NCBI GenBank assembly: GCA_937957985.1
Contig: CALGOH010000179.1
Coordinates: 1-43,262, forward strand
Length of the DNA stretch: 43,262 nt
Origin: an uncultured Verrucomicrobiae bacterium
Lineage (GTDB): Bacteria > Verrucomicrobiota > Verrucomicrobiia > Verrucomicrobiales > Akkermansiaceae
Reading direction: 5' to 3'
Part shown: in pieces, positions 17,662 to 25,938 of the stretch
Layout of the letters: every line of letters begins with the position of its first letter
Numbering within the stretch: the stretch's first letter is position 1
Program-made: the position numbers and the translations under genes
The notes under the pieces: model-generated
What the model was told of the DNA's origin: nothing
Seen by the model: the letters and a program-made list of their open reading frames with translations, nothing else
The model's database searches: none

Positions 17662-19202
17662 GCCGCCTCCTCGAAGTTCTTGAAGCGCATCAGCTCGCTG
17701 AGCCGGTAGCCGGTGTAGCGGCCGAGCAGGATGATGCCGGCCAGCAGCACCAGCAGCAGCTCCGGGAAATAGAACGCCCAGTAGCGGATCTGCTTCTGCT
17801 CCATCACGAGATAGGCGATCACCGCGACGACCAGCGAGCCGAAGACCTGCAGCAGCGCGTTGCGTTTCCCCTCCTCCTCCCAGATCAGCGACATGCGCTC
17901 GATCGTCCAGGCGAGGATGATCATGGGAAACAGCGTGATCTTGAGCCCGTCCCGCATGCCGAGGTGCCAGCTCACCACGCTGAGCAGCATCATCAGGAGC
18001 GTGACAATCACCACGCAGGCGGCGACCCGGGGGACGACCAGCAGGTTCAGCCGCGAAAGCAGGAAGCGGAACCAGAGCCCGGACGCGACGATCACCACGA
18101 ACATCGTCAGACCGGCACCGAGATCATCCATCTCGAGCATGGCCAGAGCGAGCAGCACCGGCATGAAGGTGCCGAGCGTGGCGATGCCGACGAGGTTGCG
18201 GAGCATCACGACCACGAAGGCGCCGATGGGAATCAGCACGACATAGCGGAAGACCTGCCGCTCGGAAGCCGGAAGGCCGAAGATGGTCGAGACGATCAGG
18301 CCGGATTCCTTGAGATCGGTGAGCCGGTCCATCGGGATCACGTCGCGGGTCGTGGTGAAGCGCACCTGCGAGTTCTCGCCGCCGGACACCTCGAGCAGCG
18401 GATCGCCGCCGCGGTTCCAGACGAACCACTCGCGCGGATCGAGGGTCGAGGCCGGGCTGGCGGGGTTGCGCACCTTCCAGTAGACGCCATCGTGATACTC
18501 GACGAAAAGCTGCGGTTCCTGCGCGCCGCGGACCTCGTTGAGCCCGACGGCATAGGCCTGGCGCGCCGGCACGCCGGCCATGTTGAGCAGGTCGATGCCG
18601 AGCAGCGTCAGCGCGTCGCCGTTCGAGACCTCCTCGTAGTGCTGCTTGAGCAGGGAGATCTCCTGCGAGCCCTCGATCGCCGCGATCTCGCGGAACACGC
18701 CGACCAGCAGCGTCTCGGGATTCGAGGAGAACTCCCGGGCGCGGCGCACGACGCTGTCGGCCGCCGCGCGCAGCGTGCCGGAGAGCCCGGGATCGGTCGG
18801 CTCCGGGATCTCCCCGCGCTCGCCGACCGAGCCGGCGCTATCGACCCCGCGCGCCGGGAAACGCACGCGGTAGTAGAGCGCCTGGTTGTTTTCCAGCGAA
18901 TCGCTCGACCACACCGCCGCGGGCTGGCCCGGGTCGGGATCGACGAAGAAGCTGTATTCCGCCGAGCGGGCGTCCGCGCCGATGCCCTTCTCGCGATCCA
19001 CCGCCACGGTCGGCAGCGAGAGCCTCACGGTCACGGGTTCGCCGTTGGCGATGAAGGTGACCTTGGCCTCGACCAGCCATTCGGTCGGCTTGTCGCCGAC
19101 GATCATCGGAATCCCCAGCCGCACGTGCTTGTAGGCCGCGAGGCCGCCGCCGATCAGGGTCAGCAGCAGGACCAGGATGAGGAGCTTGATGCGGGAAGCC
19201 AT
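17658..19202 (-). CDS. Inactive-transglutaminase domain fused to seven membrane helices
   Basis: A 514-residue membrane protein. An N-terminal anchor (about residues 5-22) is followed by an extracytoplasmic region of roughly 280 residues that contains a transglutaminase-like fold without the usual Cys-His-Asp catalytic triad. At the place where the nucleophile would be expected, LLGIDLLNMAGVPARQAYAVG has no cysteine. From about residue 325 there are seven predicted membrane segments, starting RYVVLIPIGAFVVVMLRN. This is the 'inactive transglutaminase/7TM' family, known to occur beside RimK-like ATP-grasp and retropepsin genes, as here. The inactive domain probably binds a peptide or amide-linked ligand. 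Its stop overlaps the ligase start by four bases. Confidence 0.85.
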   Translation of the reverse strand: MASRIKLLILVLLLTLIGGGLAAYKHVRLGIPMIVGDKPTEWLVEAKVTFIANGEPVTVRLSLPTVAVDREKGIGADARSAEYSFFVDPDPGQPAAVWSSDSLENNQALYYRVRFPARGVDSAGSVGERGEIPEPTDPGLSGTLRAAADSVVRRAREFSSNPETLLVGVFREIAAIEGSQEISLLKQHYEEVSNGDALTLLGIDLLNMAGVPARQAYAVGLNEVRGAQEPQLFVEYHDGVYWKVRNPASPASTLDPREWFVWNRGGDPLLEVSGGENSQVRFTTTRDVIPMDRLTDLKESGLIVSTIFGLPASERQVFRYVVLIPIGAFVVVMLRNLVGIATLGTFMPVLLALAMLEMDDLGAGLTMFVVIVASGLWFRFLLSRLNLLVVPRVAACVVIVTLLMMLLSVVSWHLGMRDGLKITLFPMIILAWTIERMSLIWEEEGKRNALLQVFGSLVVAVIAYLVMEQKQIRYWAFYFPELLLVLLAGIILLGRYTGYRLSELMRFKNFEEAA

Positions 19203-19241
19203 GGTGCCCGGAGTCGATGAGGCGGGACGGACGGGAGCGCT

Positions 19242-19988
19242 TCAGCGCATCACCTTCTCCTCGGCGATGAAGGCGCGGCTGGGGTCCACCCAGCCGAGCT
19301 CGCGGATCGTCGTCCGGCCGATGAGCATCGGATTGAGCATGTTCGAGCGGTCGCTCAGGGTGAAGTCGGTCTTGAGCTTGCGCTCGCCGATGCGGATCGC
19401 GAGGCGGACGACCTCGCGCGCCTCGGAGCCGCCGCCGAGTTCCTTGACGCGGGCGATGCGAACCAGCGGCGCCTCGATGCGGATGCGGCCCGCCTCCTTG
19501 TTGCGGGGGTCGCTCACGACGAAGCGGACCCATTTCTTGCCGTCCCGCTCGAAGAGCTTCTTCTCCTCGGCGTGGACGGAACTGGTGTAGGCACCGGTGT
19601 CGAGCTTGGCCGCGACCTTGAGCTGCGACTTTCCGTCGTCCAGCTCGCACCATTCCTTCCAGCCGAAGACCTGGACCGGATCGGCGGACACCGGCCGGGC
19701 GACCGCCGCGGCCTCATCGTCCTCCGCCTCCAGCTCCGCCTCATCCTTGGTCTCCGTCCCGTCCTTCGTCCCGGACTCATCCTTGGTGCCGGGTTCTTCC
19801 TTGGTGCCGGGTTCTTCCTTGGTGCCGGGTTCTTCCTTGGTGCCGGGCTCCTCCGCCTTCTCCCCGGCAGGGGGATCGACGTTGGTTTTCGGTTCGTCCG
19901 TGACAGACTCCGCCGCAAGGCAGAGCGTCCCCGTGAGCAGACAGAGGCTCAGGAACCACTTCGTAAATGACGGGAATTTGCCGCTCAC
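19242..19988 (-). CDS. Exported retropepsin-like aspartic protease (RimB/DUF785 type)
   Basis: A 248-residue protein with a signal peptide (hydrophobic residues 11-26, likely cut near LAA-ES). A low-complexity acidic linker follows (about 30-98), and then a retropepsin-like domain from VFGWKEWC. The catalytic DTGA lies at residues 130-133, and the family-specific 'LIGRTTIRELGWVDPSRAF' is near the C-terminus. Relatives were annotated 'ATP-dependent zinc protease' from older family names; the visible motif is aspartic-protease-like. The linker includes EEPGTK repeated four times, encoded by 18-base tandem units, and three imperfect copies. It is the first gene of the minus-strand cluster and starts 32 bases from the divergent efflux gene. 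Confidence 0.85.
   Translation of the reverse strand: MSGKFPSFTKWFLSLCLLTGTLCLAAESVTDEPKTNVDPPAGEKAEEPGTKEEPGTKEEPGTKEEPGTKDESGTKDGTETKDEAELEAEDDEAAAVARPVSADPVQVFGWKEWCELDDGKSQLKVAAKLDTGAYTSSVHAEEKKLFERDGKKWVRFVVSDPRNKEAGRIRIEAPLVRIARVKELGGGSEAREVVRLAIRIGERKLKTDFTLSDRSNMLNPMLIGRTTIRELGWVDPSRAFIAEEKVMR
19783..19854. repeat. Four 18-base tandem repeats (EEPGTK linker)
   Basis: Four consecutive units of ttggtgccgggttcttcc (plus strand) lie at 19783-19800, 19801-19818, 19819-19836 and 19837-19854. The first three are identical and the fourth differs at two positions. Each encodes one EEPGTK hexapeptide of the protease linker on the minus strand. Unit number is likely to vary between strains. Confidence 0.95.
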
Positions 19989-20020
19989 GCGGCGCCACTA
20001 TCACCACCGGCCTTACACAA

Positions 20021-21430
20021 ATGCAACGGAATTCACGGTTGCTGCCATGCGGCGGCGTCATTTTCGCGGTGGGTCTAACCGCTTGCGGAACCCTCGGGTT
20101 CAGGCAGCCGGTGGACCGCGCCGGGATCTCGGCTCCGGAGATGTGGCAGAGCGCCGGCGAGGGCCGCGGGAAGAAGATCAGCCGCGGATGGCTGACCGAC
20201 TTCGGCAATCCCGGACTGCGTGAGGCGGTGGAGCGCGCGATGACCCACAATCAGGACCTGGCCGCCGCCGAGTCCCGCATGCGGGCCGCGGAATACGTCC
20301 GCATCGCCGGACGCTCGCGGGTGCTGCCCCAGGCCCAGCTCGCGACCTCCGGAAGCTTCACCATCTCGCAGAACGGCTCGGCTCCCAGCAGCGAGTCCGA
20401 GAACTACAACGCGGTCGTTTCCGCCTCGTGGGAGCTCGATCTCTGGGGACGGCTGCGCGATCTCAACCTCGCCGACGACGCCGACCTGGCCGCGACCCGC
20501 GCGCTCTATCGCGGGGCGCGTCTTTCCCTCGCCGCCACCACCGCCCGGGCCTGGATCAACCTCATCGCCGCCGAACAGCAGCTCGACCTCGCCAGGGTGA
20601 CGCTGGATTCCTTCGAGCGGAACCTCCGTATCAGCGAGCGGAACTACAAGGGCACCGGCCAAGGGGCGCTCGACGTCCAGTTCGGGCGCACCAACGTGGC
20701 CGCCGCCAAGCGGGCGGTGGAATCGTCCCGGCTGATCCGCGACGAGACCGCCCGGACCATCGAGACGCTGACCGGCGCGTATCCCTCCGGGCGCACCCGC
20801 GCCGGGTCGGAACTCCCCACCCTCAAGCGCGACGTGCCGTCCGGCATCCCGGCCGGATTGCTGGAACGCCGTCCCGACCTCGCGGCGGCCCGCGCGCTCG
20901 TCTACGCCTCCGCCCGCCGCGCCGACGCCGCGAGGAAGAGTCTGCTGCCGTCGATCGCCCTCACCGGCTCGGGCGGCACGCCGACCTCGCGCTTCACCGA
21001 CCTGCTCGATCCCGACTGGCTGGTCGCGAGCATCGCCGCCAGCCTCGCCCAGAACCTCTACTCCGGCGGAGCGCTCACCGCCGAGGCCAAGGCCGCGCTC
21101 GAGCGCAACCGCGCCGCCGTGCAGGACTACCAGCAGGCCGCGCTCGAGGCCTTCCGCGAGGTCGAGTCCGCCCTCGCCGCCGAGGTCTCGCTCGCCGAGC
21201 AGGAAAACTACCTCCGCCGCGAGGTCGAGCAGGCCGCCCTCGCCGAGCGGCAGTCCTCGCGCGACTACGCCGACGGTATCGAGGGTGCCGACATTCTCGA
21301 CGTGCTGGAGGCCCAGCGCCGCGCGAACAACGCCCGCTCCAGCCTGATCCGCCTGCGCAGCGACCGCCTGCGCAACCGCATCGACCTGCACCTCGCCCTC
21401 GGCGGCGATTTCTCGACCGCGGAAAGCTGA
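20021..21430 (+). CDS. Outer-membrane efflux lipoprotein, NodT/OprM type
   Basis: A 469-residue TolC-superfamily channel. The start at ATG 20021 gives a short lipoprotein signal with lipobox LTAC, so Cys22 would be lipidated, as in the NodT/OprM branch. Two long helical repeats follow, the family pattern: a first repeat with NYNAVVSASWELDLWGRLR (around residue 125-145) and a second with the matching SLAQNLYSGGALTAEA region. It forms the outer-membrane exit of a tripartite exporter. The adaptor gene follows after 73 bases; no inner-membrane RND, MFS or ABC pump is next to it, and the ABC ATPase in the window is transcribed elsewhere. Divergent from the retropepsin gene. Confidence 0.92.
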   Translation: MQRNSRLLPCGGVIFAVGLTACGTLGFRQPVDRAGISAPEMWQSAGEGRGKKISRGWLTDFGNPGLREAVERAMTHNQDLAAAESRMRAAEYVRIAGRSRVLPQAQLATSGSFTISQNGSAPSSESENYNAVVSASWELDLWGRLRDLNLADDADLAATRALYRGARLSLAATTARAWINLIAAEQQLDLARVTLDSFERNLRISERNYKGTGQGALDVQFGRTNVAAAKRAVESSRLIRDETARTIETLTGAYPSGRTRAGSELPTLKRDVPSGIPAGLLERRPDLAAARALVYASARRADAARKSLLPSIALTGSGGTPTSRFTDLLDPDWLVASIAASLAQNLYSGGALTAEAKAALERNRAAVQDYQQAALEAFREVESALAAEVSLAEQENYLRREVEQAALAERQSSRDYADGIEGADILDVLEAQRRANNARSSLIRLRSDRLRNRIDLHLALGGDFSTAES

Positions 21431-21503
21431 CGCAAGGCCGCGCCCCGAGCCTTCGTATTTGGCATTCCAGCCCGGCTCGGCCATCTTCCCGCCGCCGCGA
21501 TTC

Positions 21504-22706
21504 ATGATTCTCCGGATTATCATTCCCCTGGCCATCCTCGGCGTCGGCGCCGCGGTCGGGCTGTGGTTGGCACAGGAGGTCGAGCCCCCGACCCCCGAGC
21601 ACGTGCCTCCCCAGCGCCGCAAGACCGAGGTGCTCGAACTCCGCCGCACCGACTACCCGGTCATCCTCCGCTCGCAGGGGCTCGTCAGGGCACATCACGA
21701 AACCCCGCTCACCGCCGCCCCGACCGGCACCATCCAGGTCATCCATCCGGGCTTCGAGGACGGGGCCTTCTTCAAGGAAAACGAGGTGCTCGCCGAACTG
21801 AACCCGGCCGACTTCGAGGCCTCGGTGGAATCGGCGAAATCCGGACTCGCCCGCGCCGAGGCGGCGCTGGCGCAGGAAGAGGCGCGGGCACGCCAGGCCC
21901 GGCTCAACTGGGAGGATCTCGGCTACGAGGAGGATCCGTCCGATCTGGTGCTGAGGGTTCCCCAGCTCAAGGAGGCGCGCGCCAACGTCGATGCCGCCAA
22001 GGCGAACCTCGACCAGGCCCGCCGCGATCTCGAGCGCACCAAGATCAGGGCACCCTTCGACGGACGGGTGCGGGACCGGCTCGTCGGACTCGGCCAGGCG
22101 GTCGGCCCATCGACCCCGCTCGGCACCGTCTTCGCCACCGACTACTCCGAGGTCCGCCTCCCGCTCACCCCCGAACAGCTCCGCTTCATCAGCCTGCCCT
22201 CGCGTCCCGGCGACGCCGAGGTCACCGTCACACTCACCGACGCGCTGGGTGACGCGGTCGATGATGAGAACAGCGCCCACTGGCCCGCCCGCATCGTCCG
22301 GACCGAGGGCGCCCTCGACGAGACTTCGCGCGAACTTTTCGCGATCGCCCGCGTCGACGACCCCTTCGGCCTCATCCACAAGGATCGTCCGCCACTGCGC
22401 ATCGGCCAGCCGGTCCGGGCCGCGATCGAGGGCAAAGTGCTTGAAGACGTGTTCGTCCTCCCGCGCGTCGCGCTGCGCGGCGTCAACAAGATCTACCTCG
22501 TGGATCGCGACGAACCCTCGATCATCCGCACCTCCATCGAACCGGTCTGGACCACCGAGGACGAGCTGGTCGTGCGCGAGGGCCTCGAGCCGGGCCAGTG
22601 GCTGTCGATCACCCGCATGCCCTACGCGCCGGATGGCGCACCCGTCGAGATCACCGAAACCAAGCCCGCCGTGGCCGCCGAGGTTCCCGAAACCCAGGGG
22701 TCCTGA
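21504..22706 (+). CDS. Periplasmic adaptor (membrane fusion protein) of an efflux system
   Basis: A 400-residue membrane fusion protein. The N-terminal anchor (about residues 2-20) precedes the barrel-sandwich first half, GTIQVIHPGFEDGAFFKENEVLAELN, then a long alpha hairpin (about 95-175) and the second half TKIRAPFDGRVRDRLVGLGQAV. A beta-barrel and a membrane-proximal domain follow. The order hairpin inside a split lipoyl-like fold is diagnostic of RND-type adaptors. The ATG at 21504 begins just before the anchor. It probably forms a two-gene unit with the outer-membrane channel; the third pump component must be encoded elsewhere. Confidence 0.9.
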   Translation: MILRIIIPLAILGVGAAVGLWLAQEVEPPTPEHVPPQRRKTEVLELRRTDYPVILRSQGLVRAHHETPLTAAPTGTIQVIHPGFEDGAFFKENEVLAELNPADFEASVESAKSGLARAEAALAQEEARARQARLNWEDLGYEEDPSDLVLRVPQLKEARANVDAAKANLDQARRDLERTKIRAPFDGRVRDRLVGLGQAVGPSTPLGTVFATDYSEVRLPLTPEQLRFISLPSRPGDAEVTVTLTDALGDAVDDENSAHWPARIVRTEGALDETSRELFAIARVDDPFGLIHKDRPPLRIGQPVRAAIEGKVLEDVFVLPRVALRGVNKIYLVDRDEPSIIRTSIEPVWTTEDELVVREGLEPGQWLSITRMPYAPDGAPVEITETKPAVAAEVPETQGS

Positions 22707-22848
22707 TTCCCCGGTTCGCATCCTGAGCGCGGAATCAGCGCGATTTCGACAAAGCCGGCACCTGCTGGCTGAGCTTGGCGAGCTTTTGTTAACTTTTATT
22801 AAATTTCTGTTGCTCCAAAACTGTTTTTTTGAAAGTCTCCGCGCCGTG
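22707..22848 (+). promoter_or_regulatory. AT-rich leader of the LysM gene
   Basis: A marked drop in GC at about 22783-22838 (ttttgttaacttttattaaatttctg and a run of seven T) stands out from the GC-rich surroundings and lies just before the LysM gene. It probably holds the promoter, but I cannot fix individual boxes. Confidence 0.35.
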
Positions 22849-23730
22849 ATGAAAACGCCCCAACGTTCGATCATCCTCACCCTCCTCCTTGGAGCTTCGG
22901 TGGCCGTCGCGGCCGAATCCCCCGCCGATCTCGAACGTCGGGCCGCCGAGCAGGAGCGCCAGATCCGCCAACTGGAAGTGCAGAACCAGCGTCTGCGCGA
23001 CCAGATCGAACGCCTCGAGGAGCGCATCGCCGCCTACGAGGAGAAGGCCGACGAACCCGCCCCGGCCGCCCCTGCCCCGCTCGGGATCGATGAACTCGCC
23101 GAGACCGACGAAGCTCCTGCGGCACCGGCGGCGAAATCGGAGATCCACATCGTCCGTGCCGGTGAGAGCCTTTCCAAGATCGCCCATCAACACGGCACCA
23201 CCACCGCCGTCCTGGCCAAGATCAACGGCATCCGCAACCCGAGCCTCATCCGCGAGGGCCAGCGGCTGCGGCTGCCCGTCGAGAGCCACGTCCCCTCGGC
23301 CACCCCGTCCGGCACCGACACCACGGTCGAAGGCACGCACACGGTCAAGGAAGGCGAGACCTTCTTCTCCATCTCGCGTCTCTACGGGCTCAGCGTCGAT
23401 GCGCTCCAGGCCGCGAATCCCGACGTCAACCCGAAGGCGCTGCGCGTCGGCCAGCAGCTCAAGCTCGCGGCGAAGAAGGTCGAGGAACCAGCCCCCGAGG
23501 GTTCGGACGAGACCAGCGGCATCCTCACCTCGAAGCCCGCCGGACTGGTGGCCGACAAGCCGGTGATCCGCTCGATCCCCATCGACGAAAACATCTCATT
23601 CGGCGAGTTCGCCAGGCGCCACAACATGGAGCCCGGCAAGTTGAACGCGCTCAACGGACTGCAACTCGAACCGAAAACCGTGCTTGCGACGGGGTCGCGA
23701 CTCTACGTTTCCGCTCAGCCTTTGGAGTAG
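22849..23730 (+). CDS. Exported protein with three LysM domains
   Basis: A 293-residue protein. A signal peptide (ILTLLLGASVAVAA, cleavage near AVA-AES) is followed by a coiled coil (about 26-66). Three LysM domains follow: 99-143 (IHIVRAGESLSKIAHQHG), 163-207 (HTVKEGETFFSISRLYG) and a more divergent third at 241-287 (IPIDENISFGEFARRHN). LysM domains bind N-acetylglucosamine-containing polymers, so this should act at peptidoglycan in the periplasm. No catalytic domain is attached; it may be a wall-binding scaffold. The ATG at 22849 was chosen because it opens the signal peptide. It is monocistronic, ending at a strong terminator. Ends in TAG. Confidence 0.9.
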   Translation: MKTPQRSIILTLLLGASVAVAAESPADLERRAAEQERQIRQLEVQNQRLRDQIERLEERIAAYEEKADEPAPAAPAPLGIDELAETDEAPAAPAAKSEIHIVRAGESLSKIAHQHGTTTAVLAKINGIRNPSLIREGQRLRLPVESHVPSATPSGTDTTVEGTHTVKEGETFFSISRLYGLSVDALQAANPDVNPKALRVGQQLKLAAKKVEEPAPEGSDETSGILTSKPAGLVADKPVIRSIPIDENISFGEFARRHNMEPGKLNALNGLQLEPKTVLATGSRLYVSAQPLE

Positions 23731-23769
23731 AGTCCCCCTTACCAGGATGACCGTTCAGCGGTCGATGGC

Positions 23770-23809
23770 ACCTGCCCGGGACGGAGATCCGTTCCGGGCA
23801 GGTTTTTTT
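23770..23809 (+). terminator. Strong rho-independent terminator after LysM gene
   Basis: A perfect 15-base-pair stem (ACCTGCCCGGGACGG pairing with CCGTTCCGGGCAGGT, one G-U pair) with loop AGAT is followed immediately by seven T. It lies 39 bases after the stop codon. Confidence 0.95.
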
Positions 23810-23867
23810 CCGGTCCCGTCAGGATTGGCTCGGACGTCGCAAATCCCCCGCCCGGGCATGTTTTCAA

Positions 23868-23980
23868 ACCGCAGAGAACGCGGAGGTCACGGAGCCAGAT
23901 CGAGTGGATGTTCTGCTCCTGCGAACGTGACCTGAATTCCTCTTCTTTCCGTGTTCTCCGTGGCCTCTGTTTCTCAGTGA
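23868..23980. repeat. Imperfect inverted 'cacagagaacacggag' repeat pair
   Basis: The left arm (23868-23894, accgcagagaacgcggaggt...) and right arm (23947-23980, ...ccgtgttctccgtggcctct) are diverged, roughly complementary copies of a degenerate sequence often seen between genes in environmental bacteria. No coding content. Confidence 0.55.
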
Positions 23981-24096
23981 CCCAAGGGAGCTGAAGTCAT
24001 CAACTCGGTGGACGAGCCGGACCGGAACTCAACTTCATCAAGATCGGTGCCAATTCGGACCGCGCTTCCTCAGGCCGGGAATCGGTAGGGCCATGT

Positions 24097-24195
24097 GGCA
24101 TGACCGTCTCGGTCATGAACCTGAGGCATGCTGGAGTATACGGCGGCCGGAAGCGTTTACGGACCTGATCCCTTCATGACCGAGACGGCCATGCC
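24097..24195. repeat. REP/BIME-like inverted palindrome pair
   Basis: Left unit 24097-24119 and right unit 24173-24195 are 23-base inverted copies with one mismatch. Each unit is itself a hairpin: CATGACCG-TCT-CGGTCATG in the left unit and CATGACCG-AGA-CGGCCATG in the right unit. A further short pair, catgctgg (about 24127) and ccagcatg (about 24209), extends the symmetry. The architecture is that of REP doublets. Confidence 0.75.
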
Positions 24196-24285
24196 ACCGG
24201 TAGGCGGCCCAGCATGGCCGTTGAAGAAGCGTCATTCGTGGCTCGAATTCCCGATTGGAGAGCGCGATGTGATCGTCACCCTCCT

Positions 24286-25893
24286 TTACTCCGCATCAAC
24301 CGTGGCGCCGAGGACGATCTCGGTGTTCGGCATGGCCTCGCGGAGCTTCTCGGCGCCGGCGGCGTCCACCTCGGTCTGCCAGAGATACAGGCGCTTGAGC
24401 GCGGGCAGTTCGCTGAGACCCATCACGCCCTCGGTCGTCACCGCCGTGCCGTAGAGGTTCAGCGACTCCAGCGAGGCGAGGCCCTTTAGCTGCCCGATGC
24501 CGGCATCGGTCACGCCGGTTTCGGAAAGCCGGAGCATGCGCAGGTCGGTGGCGCCGGCGATCGAGGCCAGACCAGCATCGGTCACCGAGGCGCCGGACAG
24601 GTCGACCGACACCAGCGACGGCGCCACCGGCTCGAGCTTGGCCAGCGCCTCGTCGTTGAACTTCTCGCGCATGCTCACCGCGGTGAAGGTCAGGCCGCTC
24701 GAATCCTGCGACTCGAAGTTCAGCGCGCCGGGAAATTCGTTGCGGAGCTCGTTCACGGTCTCGGCGAGCTTTTCGCGGGCCTCCGCCTCGGCGGCGGCCG
24801 CCAGCGCGGCGGCCTCGGCCTGGGCCTTGAGCACCTCCGGCGGGATCAGCTTCGCCACCGCGGCCTCGATGTTCTCCGGCATTCCGGCGGCGGCGACCTT
24901 CTGGTCCGGCAGCGCGCCGGTGTCGATCCACCAGGTCACGATCTCGATCTCGTGCTCCTCGAGCTGAGTCTTGCCCTCGGGCGGCATGTGCTCCTCATCG
25001 TCGAGCGGAAGGTGGATGCGGAAGAGGATGTTGCTGTCCTCGGCGCTGCCGGGCTCGATCGCCTCGCCCTCCTTGCCGCCGGCCAGCAGCGCCTCGTAGC
25101 TGTCCATGCGCAGCCGGCCCTTCTGCTTGTCCGGTCCGTGGCACGACACGCACTTCTGGTCGAAGATCGGCTGGACGATGTGGGTGTAGACGAGCTGTTC
25201 CTCCACGGGCACCACCGGCACTTCGGGTTCACCGCCTTCCTCGAGCATCGGCAGCCGCTCGTCCTCGGGAACCCACTTGTTGTAGATCTCGCGAACCTCG
25301 TTCGGCGCCTCGGCGGTGAGGTAGCTCGTGCCGTGGACCATCGACCCCCCGTCGTGGCTCGCCACCACCATCGTGCCGCCGCTCAGCAGCAGGGTCAGGA
25401 CATAGACCCAGTTGCCGTCGCCATTGGCGAGATCGACCCAGCGCTTGATGACGAAGGCCGCCACCGTCATCGCGGCGAAGCCGATCCCCCACCACAGGTG
25501 GCTCGAAATGAGTTCCTCGTCGTATTTCCCGGGATCGGTCTGGTAGAGCAGGAAGCCGAACACGGCCGCGACCACCGCGCTCACCGCGGTGAAGAAGGCG
25601 GGCACCAGGGTCGACGAGCCCTTGTTGCGGCGGAACAGCTTGCCGAATTCCATCAGCAGCACCAGCGACAGCATGCCGATCGGCAGGTGCAGCACCACGA
25701 CGTGGAACCGGCCGAGAAACCGCTCCCACTGCGACAGCACCGCCTCGCCGCCCTCGGGCATCTGGGCGACCAACGGCATCGCGACCAGCCCGCCGACGGT
25801 GGCGATGCCGGCGATGGTCAGCAGGCTCGCACCCACCCGTGACGGACGTCTGGACGGCGGATTTTCTTCGATTTCGGAGGCTTCGGCGTTCAT
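24286..25893 (-). CDS. Membrane protein with cytochrome c and leucine-rich-repeat domains
   Basis: A 535-residue three-part protein. The N-terminus has about four to five membrane segments (about 21-46, 63-84, 97-118, 130-150, 162-180), resembling the DUF2231 membrane domain with conserved HLPIG and histidines. A Planctomycetes/Verrucomicrobia-type cytochrome c domain follows, with the haem site CVSCH at 248-252 and a probable distal ligand in HMPP (Met303). An alanine/glutamate-rich helical linker (about 350-385) leads to leucine-rich repeats (about 425-535, 'VTDAGL' type). The c domain should be extracytoplasmic and accept or pass electrons. ATG 25893 is preferred to a GTG at 25914 seven codons upstream. 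The next gene follows the same strand. Confidence 0.85.
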   Translation of the reverse strand: MNAEASEIEENPPSRRPSRVGASLLTIAGIATVGGLVAMPLVAQMPEGGEAVLSQWERFLGRFHVVVLHLPIGMLSLVLLMEFGKLFRRNKGSSTLVPAFFTAVSAVVAAVFGFLLYQTDPGKYDEELISSHLWWGIGFAAMTVAAFVIKRWVDLANGDGNWVYVLTLLLSGGTMVVASHDGGSMVHGTSYLTAEAPNEVREIYNKWVPEDERLPMLEEGGEPEVPVVPVEEQLVYTHIVQPIFDQKCVSCHGPDKQKGRLRMDSYEALLAGGKEGEAIEPGSAEDSNILFRIHLPLDDEEHMPPEGKTQLEEHEIEIVTWWIDTGALPDQKVAAAGMPENIEAAVAKLIPPEVLKAQAEAAALAAAAEAEAREKLAETVNELRNEFPGALNFESQDSSGLTFTAVSMREKFNDEALAKLEPVAPSLVSVDLSGASVTDAGLASIAGATDLRMLRLSETGVTDAGIGQLKGLASLESLNLYGTAVTTEGVMGLSELPALKRLYLWQTEVDAAGAEKLREAMPNTEIVLGATVDAE

Positions 25894-25938
25894 CAGCGCC
25901 GGGAATACGTTCACGGCTGGCCGGAATTTCCAGAGAAA

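Larger units (their letters stand above)
23810..24285. other. Gene-free region holding two repeat types
   Basis: These 476 bases hold no credible gene. They contain an imperfect inverted pair of the 'cgcagagaacgcggagg / ccgtgttctccgtggcctctg' kind (23868-23980) and a REP-like palindrome pair (24097-24195). The flanking genes converge, so no promoter is required. Confidence 0.7.

Noticed and set aside
17964..19220. Long plus-strand frame antisense to the 7TM protein
   Set aside because: Composition is Arg/His/Asp-rich as expected for an antisense shadow; the minus strand has clear membrane helices and a gene overlap.
19783..19854. CRISPR array
   Set aside because: Units are directly adjacent with no spacers and lie in a coding frame.
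23810..24285. tRNA or small RNA gene in the gap
   Set aside because: No cloverleaf or T-loop sequence was found; structure there is explained by the inverted repeat pairs.
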